Shown here in pieces: positions 9,320 through 16,369 of a DNA stretch of 64,000 bases (its first letter is position 1; every line of letters starts with the position of its first letter). The stretch is from Klebsiella pneumoniae. Lineage in GTDB: Bacteria > Pseudomonadota > Gammaproteobacteria > Pseudomonadales > UBA5518. The position numbers and the translations under genes were made by a program. The notes under the pieces were generated by a model. It was not told the origin of the DNA and searched no databases. It was given only the letters and a program-made list of their open reading frames with translations. The DNA is taken from positions 22,894 through 86,893 of the forward strand of contig CAMAXE010000020.1 in assembly GCA_945862145.1 (NCBI GenBank). The letters run 5' to 3'.

Positions 9320-11382
9320 CCGGCAGGTCCCTCATCGGATGCCGCCGGCCTGCCGTGCAGGCGACGCAGATCCTGGACGATGCCCTGCTGCGCACCGATG
9401 CTGAGGTCGATCACCTCGCGCGCCTGCGCCACGTAGTACGCGAGCTGCTCGTCGCTGCGCGTCATCGACTGGCCGATAGCGCGCTCGACGTGCTGCAGGC
9501 TCTCGACCAGCTTCTCGTTGCTGGCACTGAAGAGCGCCGCGCCATGCGCGAAGGCCTCGCCGAGGGACGCGAGATCGATGGCGCTACCCGCGACTTGTAC
9601 GGCCACCGCCTCGGTGCGCGTGGTCTGGATACCGAGCGTGTCAGCGAATTGGCGACCGACCTGCTCTAGCGTCCCCGAGGCAGAGGTCACGAGCGTCTCG
9701 ATGGCCGCCCGTTGCTCGCCGGTGGCGAGGTGCACCGCCTGCAGCAGGGCACCGAGACCCTCGATCAGCGTGGCGCGCTCCTGCAGCGCCAGGTTGTCGC
9801 GCGCGGTGAGATGGCTCATCTCCTCACGCAGCTGCGCGATCACCTGGGCGGCGGCACGCGGCACCTCAGCCGCAGTTTGTAGCAGACGGGCAAGCGGACT
9901 TTCGAGCGCGCCACCGAGCGTGGCGAGTTGGACGGAGAGCGCGGCCTGCAGTTCGCCGAGCCGGATCACGGCCGCCTGCCCGCGCTCGGCCTCCTCGCCA
10001 CGCAGCGTGCCGAGTTCGGCTCGCCACAGCGCGGCCAACTGGTCCATGCGCGCGCCCTGCTGCTCAACCCAGCGCGCCTCGGACTCGCGGTGCGAGCGCA
10101 ACACGGCCTCGGACTGCTCCAGCAGGCGGGCCACATCACCCTGAATGCGAGCTGCCTGATCGCCGCTGCGTTCGGCAATGGAGGCCGCGGTGGATTCCAG
10201 CGTCTGGCACAACGCCTGCTGCCGTGCATCCGATGCGGTCGCCACACGCTCCCATTGCTCCTGCAGCGTGACGGCCGTGGACTCGAGGGACTGCACCCAG
10301 GCGTCTCTCGCCTGCTGGTCGGCATACGCCTGCTCCGCGCGCGCTTGCGCCAAGCTCTGCTGCACACCCAACAGCAAGGACGCAGTGCGCTGCTCGGCGC
10401 TGTCGACCGATGCCTCCAGTGCGCCACCCACGCCAGCGACGAGCCGTTCATGCGCGTGGCGGGATTCCTCCGCGAGCGCCCGCATGGCGGACTCCACAAC
10501 CGGCGCGACGCTCTCTCCAGCCACCCGCGCACCGGCAGCGAGACTGTCGCGAAGGGACTGCTCCACGCTGCTCGCAAGCCCGGTGTAGGCCACGCTCGCC
10601 TCGCGGTGGAACTGCTCCTGCCGACCGAGGAGTTGTTCGTCGAGCCGCTGGCTGCGATGCTCGGTCTGCTCAATCAGTACGTGTAGCTGCCGGGCGACAT
10701 CCGGCAGTACTTGCGCCTGCGATTGCAGGGCGCGATAGGTCTCCTGACGCTGGTGTAGCAGCGAAAAAGGCCGGAAAACACCAGCAATCTGTAGATCCAG
10801 CTGCTGCACCACGGACAATCGCTCGCGGCGACTGATGACCGACATCAGCCCCAGCATGGCCGAGCTGGCCACCCCTGCCACGGAGGTGCCGAACGAAAAC
10901 GCCAGCCCCTTGATGGGGCCCGCGAGCGCCTGACGTATCACCTGCAGATCGGCCGAGCCCTCCAGCGCGAGCACCGCACCCTTGAAGGTGACAACGACTC
11001 CCAGAAAGGTGCCGAGCATCCCGAGCATCACCAGCAGGCCAAGCAGATAGGGGGTGAGAACCAGCCCTGGCAAGGCAACACGCTCACCCTCGATACGCAG
11101 ACCCACCGCAGCGCGCAACGACGGATCCACCCGGAACAGCCAGTCCGACAGCGCAGGCAGCGGCTGCGGCACCGCAGCCAGGGCCGCGGCAAGCGAATTC
11201 GTCTGGGCGCGAAAGCGGACAATCTCGGAGGCACCCAGCACATAGGCCGCACCGATCATCGCGGTGACGGCGAGCGCGATCACGCTGGAGCCAACGAAAC
11301 CCACACCCACCCAGAGCACGGCTCCGAGCCCGAACACAAAGGCCGTGAGCACCGCAGTGATGCCGATGAGAGAGCTGATCAT
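9316..11382 (-). CDS. DUF802 family MotA/ExbB-like protein with long coiled-coil tail
   Basis: Membrane protein of 688 residues. The first 210 contain four probable membrane helices (about 6-28, 33-52, 110-133, 160-182). The third is preceded by the MotA/ExbB-like turn MLGMLGTFLGVVVTFKG, and the fourth, GLAFSFGTSVAGVASSAMLGLM, is rich in small residues as in channel-lining helices. The remaining roughly 470 residues are Gln/Ala/Glu-rich and strongly predicted as coiled coil or long helix. That is a very long cytoplasmic tail, as in ZorA. It overlaps its neighbours by 4 nt on both sides (ATGA). A proton-driven motor or force-transducing channel with the adjacent MotB-like protein is inferred; the cellular role is unknown. 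Confidence 0.82.
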   Translation of the reverse strand: MISSLIGITAVLTAFVFGLGAVLWVGVGFVGSSVIALAVTAMIGAAYVLGASEIVRFRAQTNSLAAALAAVPQPLPALSDWLFRVDPSLRAAVGLRIEGERVALPGLVLTPYLLGLLVMLGMLGTFLGVVVTFKGAVLALEGSADLQVIRQALAGPIKGLAFSFGTSVAGVASSAMLGLMSVISRRERLSVVQQLDLQIAGVFRPFSLLHQRQETYRALQSQAQVLPDVARQLHVLIEQTEHRSQRLDEQLLGRQEQFHREASVAYTGLASSVEQSLRDSLAAGARVAGESVAPVVESAMRALAEESRHAHERLVAGVGGALEASVDSAEQRTASLLLGVQQSLAQARAEQAYADQQARDAWVQSLESTAVTLQEQWERVATASDARQQALCQTLESTAASIAERSGDQAARIQGDVARLLEQSEAVLRSHRESEARWVEQQGARMDQLAALWRAELGTLRGEEAERGQAAVIRLGELQAALSVQLATLGGALESPLARLLQTAAEVPRAAAQVIAQLREEMSHLTARDNLALQERATLIEGLGALLQAVHLATGEQRAAIETLVTSASGTLEQVGRQFADTLGIQTTRTEAVAVQVAGSAIDLASLGEAFAHGAALFSASNEKLVESLQHVERAIGQSMTRSDEQLAYYVAQAREVIDLSIGAQQGIVQDLRRLHGRPAASDEGPAG

Positions 11383-12065
11383 GGCTGAGACTTCGCATCG
11401 GTGTTGAGGGCGTAGAGCATGCCGAGCAGGGGTTGCAGGCGCGTCTCGAGCTCGGCGAGCAGCGCCGCCTGCAGGTCCTGGCGAAAAGTATCGAGCCAGG
11501 CAAGGGGCAGCGGGACCAGTCCGAGGGCATCGGGCTGCTGCCGGTGTAACTGCTCGAAGCGCTCCTTGAGAAACAGCGGAACCGTGGACAGCAGTTTTTG
11601 TTCGCGCGCCCCGTAGAGCTGCTGCATCACGCCATCGAGCATTGCCAGCTGCGCCAGCGTGGGCGAGGCGGCGCTCAGGGCCTGGCGCAGACGGGCACGC
11701 AGGCCATCGATGCTGCCCTGCATGCTGCGCTGCTGACCGAGATAGCGACGGTGATGGGGCGCAAAGCCCGCATCCGGATCCGGTTGGGCATAGGACTCAC
11801 CGGCGCTGATCAGTCCTTGCAGCGAGACACGCAGCCGTCGCAGTTCCTCGGTCAACTCGGCGGCCGTTGCCCCGGCCACCGTCTCTGGAGCCGGCCCCGA
11901 GGCGATGGACTGCTGCGCCGCGTGCAGGGTGACCACGTCATGAACGCCGAGCCATTGCCCAAGGCGTTCGGCCACTTCCTGCCGTGAGGCCTCCGCATCC
12001 AGCGGGATCCAGTTGTCGAGCAAGCGCACCAGTCGCGAGCTGCCGGCATTCCTGCGCAAAAACAC
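11379..12065 (-). CDS. DUF3348 family protein
   Basis: First gene of the motor-like operon, 228 residues, soluble, mostly helical. It begins MFLRRNAGSSRLVRLLDNWIPLDAE. Recurrent features are a VTLHAAQQSI segment, DAGFAPHHRRYLGQQRSMQGSIDGLR in the middle, and a C-terminal helix ending at the overlap with DUF802. There are no membrane spans and no catalytic motif. DUF3348 is known to me only as a conserved partner of DUF802, OmpA and DUF2894 genes. Because it is encoded ahead of the channel protein it may be an assembly or regulatory factor, but that is inference. No strong promoter is visible in the 178 nt upstream. Confidence 0.78.
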   Translation of the reverse strand: MFLRRNAGSSRLVRLLDNWIPLDAEASRQEVAERLGQWLGVHDVVTLHAAQQSIASGPAPETVAGATAAELTEELRRLRVSLQGLISAGESYAQPDPDAGFAPHHRRYLGQQRSMQGSIDGLRARLRQALSAASPTLAQLAMLDGVMQQLYGAREQKLLSTVPLFLKERFEQLHRQQPDALGLVPLPLAWLDTFRQDLQAALLAELETRLQPLLGMLYALNTDAKSQP

Positions 12066-12243
12066 TCCCCGGCCCGCACATGGGGCTCGTCAGGCTATTG
12101 ATGATTGTTAGCGGGCGCGCAGCCAGCACTTGCGCGCCCAACCGGCTGGCGCCGGAGCGGGCGGATTATAGAGGCGGAGCGCCTGCGAATCTCGATGTCG
12201 CCGCCTGCCGGAGGCAGGAAATACCCGGCGCCCTGCCCCGTCC

Positions 12244-13059
12244 TCAGTTCTTCAGCGCCAGCACACCATCCCCGTTGAACTCGGTGGCAAATCCGGCGCG
12301 CCGCAAACGCTGCGCGACCTCGGCCGGCAGGTCGCGCCCGCTGCTCAGCTTGTTCGGCGATCCGGTGTAGTGGAACACGCGTCCCTTGCGCTTCAGCACC
12401 CGCGCCATCTGATCGTAGAAGCGCTGCGAGTAGAGATCTCCGGCGATGCCGAACCGCGGCGGGTCGTGCAGGATGGCGTCGAAAGAACCCGTCGCAAGCT
12501 GCACTATCTCTGCTGCCACATCGCCCTGGGTCAAGGACAGGCGCGCATCGGCGCCGGGCGACCAGGGGTTAAGCGTGCGCAGCCAGATGACATCGGGGTT
12601 CAGCTCGAAAGACACCACGCGCGCGGCCTGCCCGCGCAAACACCATGCCGCGAAGTACCCCAGCCCACCGCAGGTATCAAGGATGAGTTTGTCGCGCGGG
12701 CGGATGAGACCGACCTTGCGCTCGGCATCCGCGTAGGGCGAGACCTGCGCCGTGGGCAACATCTTGATGCCGTCGATTTCAAAGGTCGGGGGGCCCCACG
12801 GCGTGGGAACGAGCTTGATCAGGGAGCCCGTGAACCGCGCCACCGGCTCGAAGCTGCCGTCTGTCCAGTAGTAAACCGTCCGGTCCTTGCAGGCCTCCAT
12901 CCACGGAAATCGCAGGCCTTGCCAGGTCCAACCCGCGCTATCGACCTCGACCGTGGTGATGGATCGGCCGAGATCGAGCGAGCACTCGGCCGTCAGCGCG
13001 CCGGATTCCACGCAAGCACGCATGGCCTCGTGCACCGTCTGCGTCAACAAGGGTCCCAT
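12244..13059 (-). CDS. Predicted SAM-dependent methyltransferase (COG2521-like)
   Basis: Class I methyltransferase of 271 residues. The N-terminal domain (about 1-100) carries a WTWQGLRFPWMEACKDRTVYYW segment. It is followed by the SAM-binding motif I LILDTCGGLGYFAAW near residue 128, an acidic motif II (VVSFELNPDVI) and motif IV ILHDPPRFG near 200. The DTCxGLGY and DPPRxG combination is that of the archaeal-type COG2521 family, whose substrate is not known to me. The DPP(R) tetrad suggests N-methylation of a base or amide rather than small-molecule O-methylation, but that is weak inference. The gene stands alone, between the motor operon and the rubredoxin gene on the same strand. Confidence 0.72.
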   Translation of the reverse strand: MGPLLTQTVHEAMRACVESGALTAECSLDLGRSITTVEVDSAGWTWQGLRFPWMEACKDRTVYYWTDGSFEPVARFTGSLIKLVPTPWGPPTFEIDGIKMLPTAQVSPYADAERKVGLIRPRDKLILDTCGGLGYFAAWCLRGQAARVVSFELNPDVIWLRTLNPWSPGADARLSLTQGDVAAEIVQLATGSFDAILHDPPRFGIAGDLYSQRFYDQMARVLKRKGRVFHYTGSPNKLSSGRDLPAEVAQRLRRAGFATEFNGDGVLALKN

Positions 13060-13183
13060 CGGTGTCGATCAGCCTGTACTGGATGTTGGAGCCTGCGCGA
13101 GGAGAAAGCGGGAGCCAGACCAGGCTCGGCCTAGCTCCGCAGGGAAGGGTAATAGTGTATGCGCAGAGCCCCGCCCCCGACGC

Positions 13184-13354
13184 TCAGGCGGCGGCATCCA
13201 GCAGTTCGAAATCGACCTTGGACACGCCGCACTCGGGGCAGGACCAGTCCTCGGGCACGTCCTGCCAGCGGGTGCCGGCGGGGATGCCGTCATCAGGCAT
13301 GCCCAAGGCCTCGTCGTAAACAACATCGCAAACCACGCATTTCCAGATATTCAT
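13184..13354 (-). CDS. Rubredoxin
   Basis: Small iron protein of 56 residues. It has both Cys-knuckles: WKCVVCD near residues 4-10 and SCPECGVSK near 38-46. The linking region is of rubredoxin length and has the expected acidic aromatic segment (DVPEDWSCP). It carries one electron to rubrerythrin-type peroxidases. The ATG at 13352-13354 is chosen over one two codons upstream because a GGAG lies 8 nt before it, too close to the upstream ATG. It lies 32 nt downstream of the rubrerythrin gene on the same strand and is probably cotranscribed. The adjacent rubrerythrin lacks its own rubredoxin domain, so this protein likely supplies it in trans. Confidence 0.93.
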   Translation of the reverse strand: MNIWKCVVCDVVYDEALGMPDDGIPAGTRWQDVPEDWSCPECGVSKVDFELLDAAA

Positions 13355-13386
13355 CCGCATGTCTCCGTCAAGGTTGGTGAATGTGA

Positions 13387-13860
13387 TCAGGCCGCGACGC
13401 GTTCGAGAGCGCGTCGGTAGTTGCCAGCGTGACGCTCCTCTACCGTGGCAAGGGCCGCGAAACGTTTTGCCGCCTTGGCAAGCACCTCGCGGAATCGCCC
13501 GGCGTGTTCACGGGACTCGGCGATCTGCCCGTCCATCTCGGCCACCGCCGCCTCATCGCCTTCGGCAATTGCCGCAGCGCGGAAGCGCGGATACATCTCG
13601 CTGTACTCGTAGGTCTCACCCTCGATGGCGATCTCCAGCGCACGCGCGGGCGTCATGTCCGCCGGGGGGTAGAGAAGTTCGAGGTGACCGAAGGCATGCC
13701 GGAGCTCCTGCTCGGCGGTGTCCTCGAAGATCCGTGCCGTGTCCTCGTCTCCCGCATTACGTGCGAGCTTCGCAAACCAGCGGTACTTGGTGTGAGCCAT
13801 CGATTCGCCGGCAAAAGCTGCCTCGAGGTTCTGCATGGTCTTGATCTCGGGTCGGTTCAT
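13387..13860 (-). CDS. Rubrerythrin, ferritin-like domain only
   Basis: Di-iron peroxide reductase of 157 residues. The four-helix ferritin-like domain shows the ligand set E (in FAGESMAHTKYRWFA), ExxH (AEQELRHAFGH), E (GETYEYSEMYP) and ExxH (VEERHAGNYR). The C-terminal rubredoxin domain of classical rubrerythrins is absent; the protein ends soon after the last helix, and a separate rubredoxin gene follows directly. The start MNRPEIKTMQNL at 13860 is chosen because homologous sequence begins there and the upstream extension is the promoter region shared with oxyR. Divergence from oxyR indicates peroxide control. The role is removal of hydrogen peroxide in the cytoplasm. Confidence 0.93.
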   Translation of the reverse strand: MNRPEIKTMQNLEAAFAGESMAHTKYRWFAKLARNAGDEDTARIFEDTAEQELRHAFGHLELLYPPADMTPARALEIAIEGETYEYSEMYPRFRAAAIAEGDEAAVAEMDGQIAESREHAGRFREVLAKAAKRFAALATVEERHAGNYRRALERVAA

Positions 13861-13934
13861 CGTCGTGCTCCGTAGGATTGTGGGGTTGGTCGACGCAGCG
13901 GAGGATGAGCGCTTGCTCGATATCGATCCAACGA

Positions 13935-13964
13935 GTAATTTCTGTGATCGTGATCGGTAATTTC
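13935..13964. promoter_or_regulatory. Direct repeat GTAATTTC between rubrerythrin and oxyR, candidate OxyR site
   Basis: GTAATTTC occurs at 13935-13942 and again at 13957-13964, start-to-start distance 22 bp, which is two helical turns. The stretch between reads TGTGATCGTGATCG, itself near-palindromic. The site lies in the 121-bp divergent interval, 17 bp before the oxyR start, where autoregulatory OxyR binding is normally found. OxyR contacts DNA as a tetramer at about 10-11 bp intervals, so a 22-bp repeat is compatible. Confidence 0.5.
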
Positions 13965-13981
13965 GATAACGGGAGAACCCA

Positions 13982-14962
13982 ATGGCCGCCCTGCCCTCGC
14001 TACGCCAGCTGCAGTACCTCGTGAAGCTCGCGGAGCTGCGCAATTTCACGCGTGCCGCCGCGGCCTGCCACGTCACCCAATCCACCCTGAGCTCCGGGCT
14101 GAAGGAGCTCGAGAGCTCGCTCGGCGCCCGGCTGGTCGAGCGCGATCGTCAGGGCGTGCTGCTCACCCCGGCGGGACAAGAGGTGGTGGAGCGGGCGCGC
14201 GGCTTACTCGCAGGGGCCTCGGATCTCGCGCAGGCAGCCTCCAGTGCGGGCAGCCCGATGCGTGGGATCCTGCGCCTTGGCGCCATTCCCACCATCGCGC
14301 CATTCGTGCTCCCGCAGCTGCTGCAGCGCCAGCGCACGCAATATCCCGAGCTGCGCCTGGCGCTGCGCGAGGATCGCACCGAGAGCCTGCTCGAGCGTCT
14401 GGAAGACGGGCGGCTCGACTTCGCGCTGCTTGCACTGCCCTATGACACCGGCAACCTGCTGGTGCGCGAGATCTGCCAGGACGAACTCCTGCTGGTCGCC
14501 CCTGCCGGCAGCGTGGTGTCGCCGTGGGGCATGGTTGTGTCACCGCGAGGCAATGTTGCGCTGAATGCCCGCACAGCCGAGCACTTGCTGCTGCTAGAAG
14601 AAGGCCACTGCCTGCGCCAGCACACCCTGCAGGCCTGCAGGAGCAAGCGCTCCGGAGGCCGCACCGAAGGACTCGAAGCCACCAGCCTGCTCACGCTGGT
14701 GCACATGGCAGAGTCCGGACTTGGCCTTGCACTGGTACCCGAGCTTGCCGTGCGGCACGGGCTGCTGGCCTCCACGGGACTCACGGCGCACCGCGTCGGG
14801 CCGCCCGCACCGACGCGCGGCATCGCACTCGTGGCCCGCAGTTCCACCGCCCGCGAGATCGAGTTCACGGCGCTCGCCACGCTGATAGCGCAGGTCTGCG
14901 ACGACCCGCCCGCAGCGAAAACACCACCTGCACGCGGGCGCTCACGCCCGCGCCCGCGATGA
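13982..14962 (+). CDS. oxyR: Hydrogen-peroxide-sensing LysR regulator OxyR
   Basis: LysR-type transcription factor of 326 residues: N-terminal winged helix-turn-helix (LRQLQYLVKLAELRNFTRAAAACHVTQSTLS, about 7-38) and C-terminal redox domain. The two redox cysteines are present with the correct nine-residue spacing, C210 and C219, in EEGHCLRQHTLQAC; this GHCLR signature is diagnostic for OxyR (C199/C208 in Escherichia coli). A short insertion (PWGMVVSPRG) before it shifts the numbering. When oxidised it should activate the divergent rubrerythrin-rubredoxin genes and possibly katG. It sits 121 bp from the rubrerythrin start. Confidence 0.95.
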   Translation: MAALPSLRQLQYLVKLAELRNFTRAAAACHVTQSTLSSGLKELESSLGARLVERDRQGVLLTPAGQEVVERARGLLAGASDLAQAASSAGSPMRGILRLGAIPTIAPFVLPQLLQRQRTQYPELRLALREDRTESLLERLEDGRLDFALLALPYDTGNLLVREICQDELLLVAPAGSVVSPWGMVVSPRGNVALNARTAEHLLLLEEGHCLRQHTLQACRSKRSGGRTEGLEATSLLTLVHMAESGLGLALVPELAVRHGLLASTGLTAHRVGPPAPTRGIALVARSSTAREIEFTALATLIAQVCDDPPAAKTPPARGRSRPRPR

Positions 14963-15041
14963 TCGCAGCGCAGGCTGCGCGCCGGACTGCTACCTTCCCA
15001 TAGCCCCGAGCGACGCCGGGGCCCAAGGAGCCTTAGGCATA

Positions 15042-15812
15042 ATGACCAGATTCGATCTGCGCGATCGCCTGTACGTGGCACTGCTGCATGGGACGGGAAG
15101 CGTAGCTGTTGCCGGCTTAGGCTTCATACTGGCATTCCACCTGTGGCACCCCGGGCCTTATGCGCGCATCTCGGGCGGCATCGCCCTTCTGCAGTTGATC
15201 GTAGCCGCAGACCTCGCGCTAGGACCGCTCGCCGTGTTCGCCATCTTCGATCGCCGCAAAGGGTCGTCGGTGCTGCGACGCGATCTGGTGGTACTGCTGC
15301 TATTAAGGGCTGTCGCACTGGCCTACGGGCTGCTTGTGCTTTTCGAGGCGCGCCCCGTAGCGCTGGTGCTGGAGCACAACCGATTCCGCGTGCTGAGCGC
15401 CGGCGAGCTAATCACAACCGAGTTACCGCAAGCGCCGGAGGGCCTGCAGGAACTGCCCTTTGCCGGACCGATGCTGCTGCGCACCGAGGTTCCCGAGGAT
15501 CCCACCGAGCGCTTCGAAGCGCTCACGGCGGCGCTGTCTTCGGGCGCTGATCTTGCGATGCGGCCGCGCTACTGGCGCGCCTGGGATGCGCAGGCGCGCG
15601 AGCAGGTGCGCGCGGAGGCCCGCCCGCTAGACGGACTGCTGGGGACACAACCTGACGCCGCGACCGTGCTCGCGGCCGCCGTCGCCGCCACCGGAGTGCC
15701 GCGCGAACGCCTGCGCTATCTCCCTCTGCTCGCCCGCAAAGCCGAGTGGGTTGTGCTGATCGACCTCGAAAGCGGAGCGCCAGCAGGATTTGCCGCTCTG
15801 ATCGGAGATTAA
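15042..15812 (+). CDS. Type IV pilin accessory protein, TfpX/TfpZ family
   Basis: Inner-membrane protein of 256 residues. Three hydrophobic segments lie in the first 105 residues (about 13-34, 44-66, 80-101), followed by a soluble C-terminal domain. The sequence between the first helices (HLWHPGPYARISGG, VAADLALGPLAVFAIF) and the turn after helix 3 (EARPVALVLEHNRFRV) match the TfpZ/TfpX pattern known next to minor pilins in Pseudomonas and relatives. Characterised members support assembly of particular pilin alleles. No pilin gene is visible in this window, so it is an orphan here. The stop is only 10 nt from the convergent MarR gene. Confidence 0.8.
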   Translation: MTRFDLRDRLYVALLHGTGSVAVAGLGFILAFHLWHPGPYARISGGIALLQLIVAADLALGPLAVFAIFDRRKGSSVLRRDLVVLLLLRAVALAYGLLVLFEARPVALVLEHNRFRVLSAGELITTELPQAPEGLQELPFAGPMLLRTEVPEDPTERFEALTAALSSGADLAMRPRYWRAWDAQAREQVRAEARPLDGLLGTQPDAATVLAAAVAATGVPRERLRYLPLLARKAEWVVLIDLESGAPAGFAALIGD

Positions 15813-15822
15813 AGCTGCCCGA

Positions 15823-16305
15823 TCAGGCATTCGCCGCGATGGTGCGCTGCAGCATACGCACCAACGCCCGACGATCCGTGGCGCTCAGGCTGGCGAAGGT
15901 TTCGGTCTCATGCGCGTTGGCCAGCGGAATCAAGCGCGAGGCCATCGCGCGGCCGCGTGGCAAGAGGCTCACCGTGACGCTGCGGCGGTTGGCGGCCTCG
16001 CGATCGCGCTTCAGCAAGCCATCGCGCTCCAGTCGGTCCAGCGCCTTGCTGAGGGTGGGCTGATTGAGCAACACACGATCGGCCAGTTCGCCCACCGGGC
16101 GCGGGCCATCCTGCAGCACGGCAAGGATCCGCCACGTGGCAATCGACACACCCATTTCCTTCAACTGGCGGTGAAAACCACCACTTACGACATGACTCGC
16201 CTTGGCCAGCAGGAAGCCGAGATAGCGGTCGACGAAACCGTCTTCCGGAGCCGGCGAAGGGCGTGCACGCGCCATTGCTTGAAGCCTCAAACTATGCCTT
16301 TTCAT
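15823..16305 (-). CDS. MarR-family transcriptional regulator
   Basis: Winged-helix dimeric regulator of 160 residues. Recognition region: VGELADRVLLNQPTLSKALDRLERDGLLKRDR (about 72-103), followed by the wing NRRSVTVSLLPRGRAMA. It is divergent from the CoA-ligase gene that opens the ten-gene catabolic operon, with 64 nt between them, so it probably represses that operon and responds to a substrate or CoA-ester ligand. The first ATG lies inside the palindrome CATGTTTTCATG (16303-16314); an alternative start at 16275 (MARARPSP) would leave that palindrome free as an operator. Both starts have only moderate ribosome-binding sites. Confidence 0.87.
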   Translation of the reverse strand: MKRHSLRLQAMARARPSPAPEDGFVDRYLGFLLAKASHVVSGGFHRQLKEMGVSIATWRILAVLQDGPRPVGELADRVLLNQPTLSKALDRLERDGLLKRDREAANRRSVTVSLLPRGRAMASRLIPLANAHETETFASLSATDRRALVRMLQRTIAANA

Positions 16306-16369
16306 GTTTTCATGCCTGTGCTAGATTCGCAAGAGACCATCGCGGCGAGATCACGGGGCGCGCATCAGA

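Noticed and set aside
7957..12065. Complete Zorya defence system
   Set aside because: The ZorA/ZorB-like pair is present, but no ZorC, ZorD (helicase) or ZorE (nuclease) gene is nearby; the partners are DUF3348 and DUF2894.
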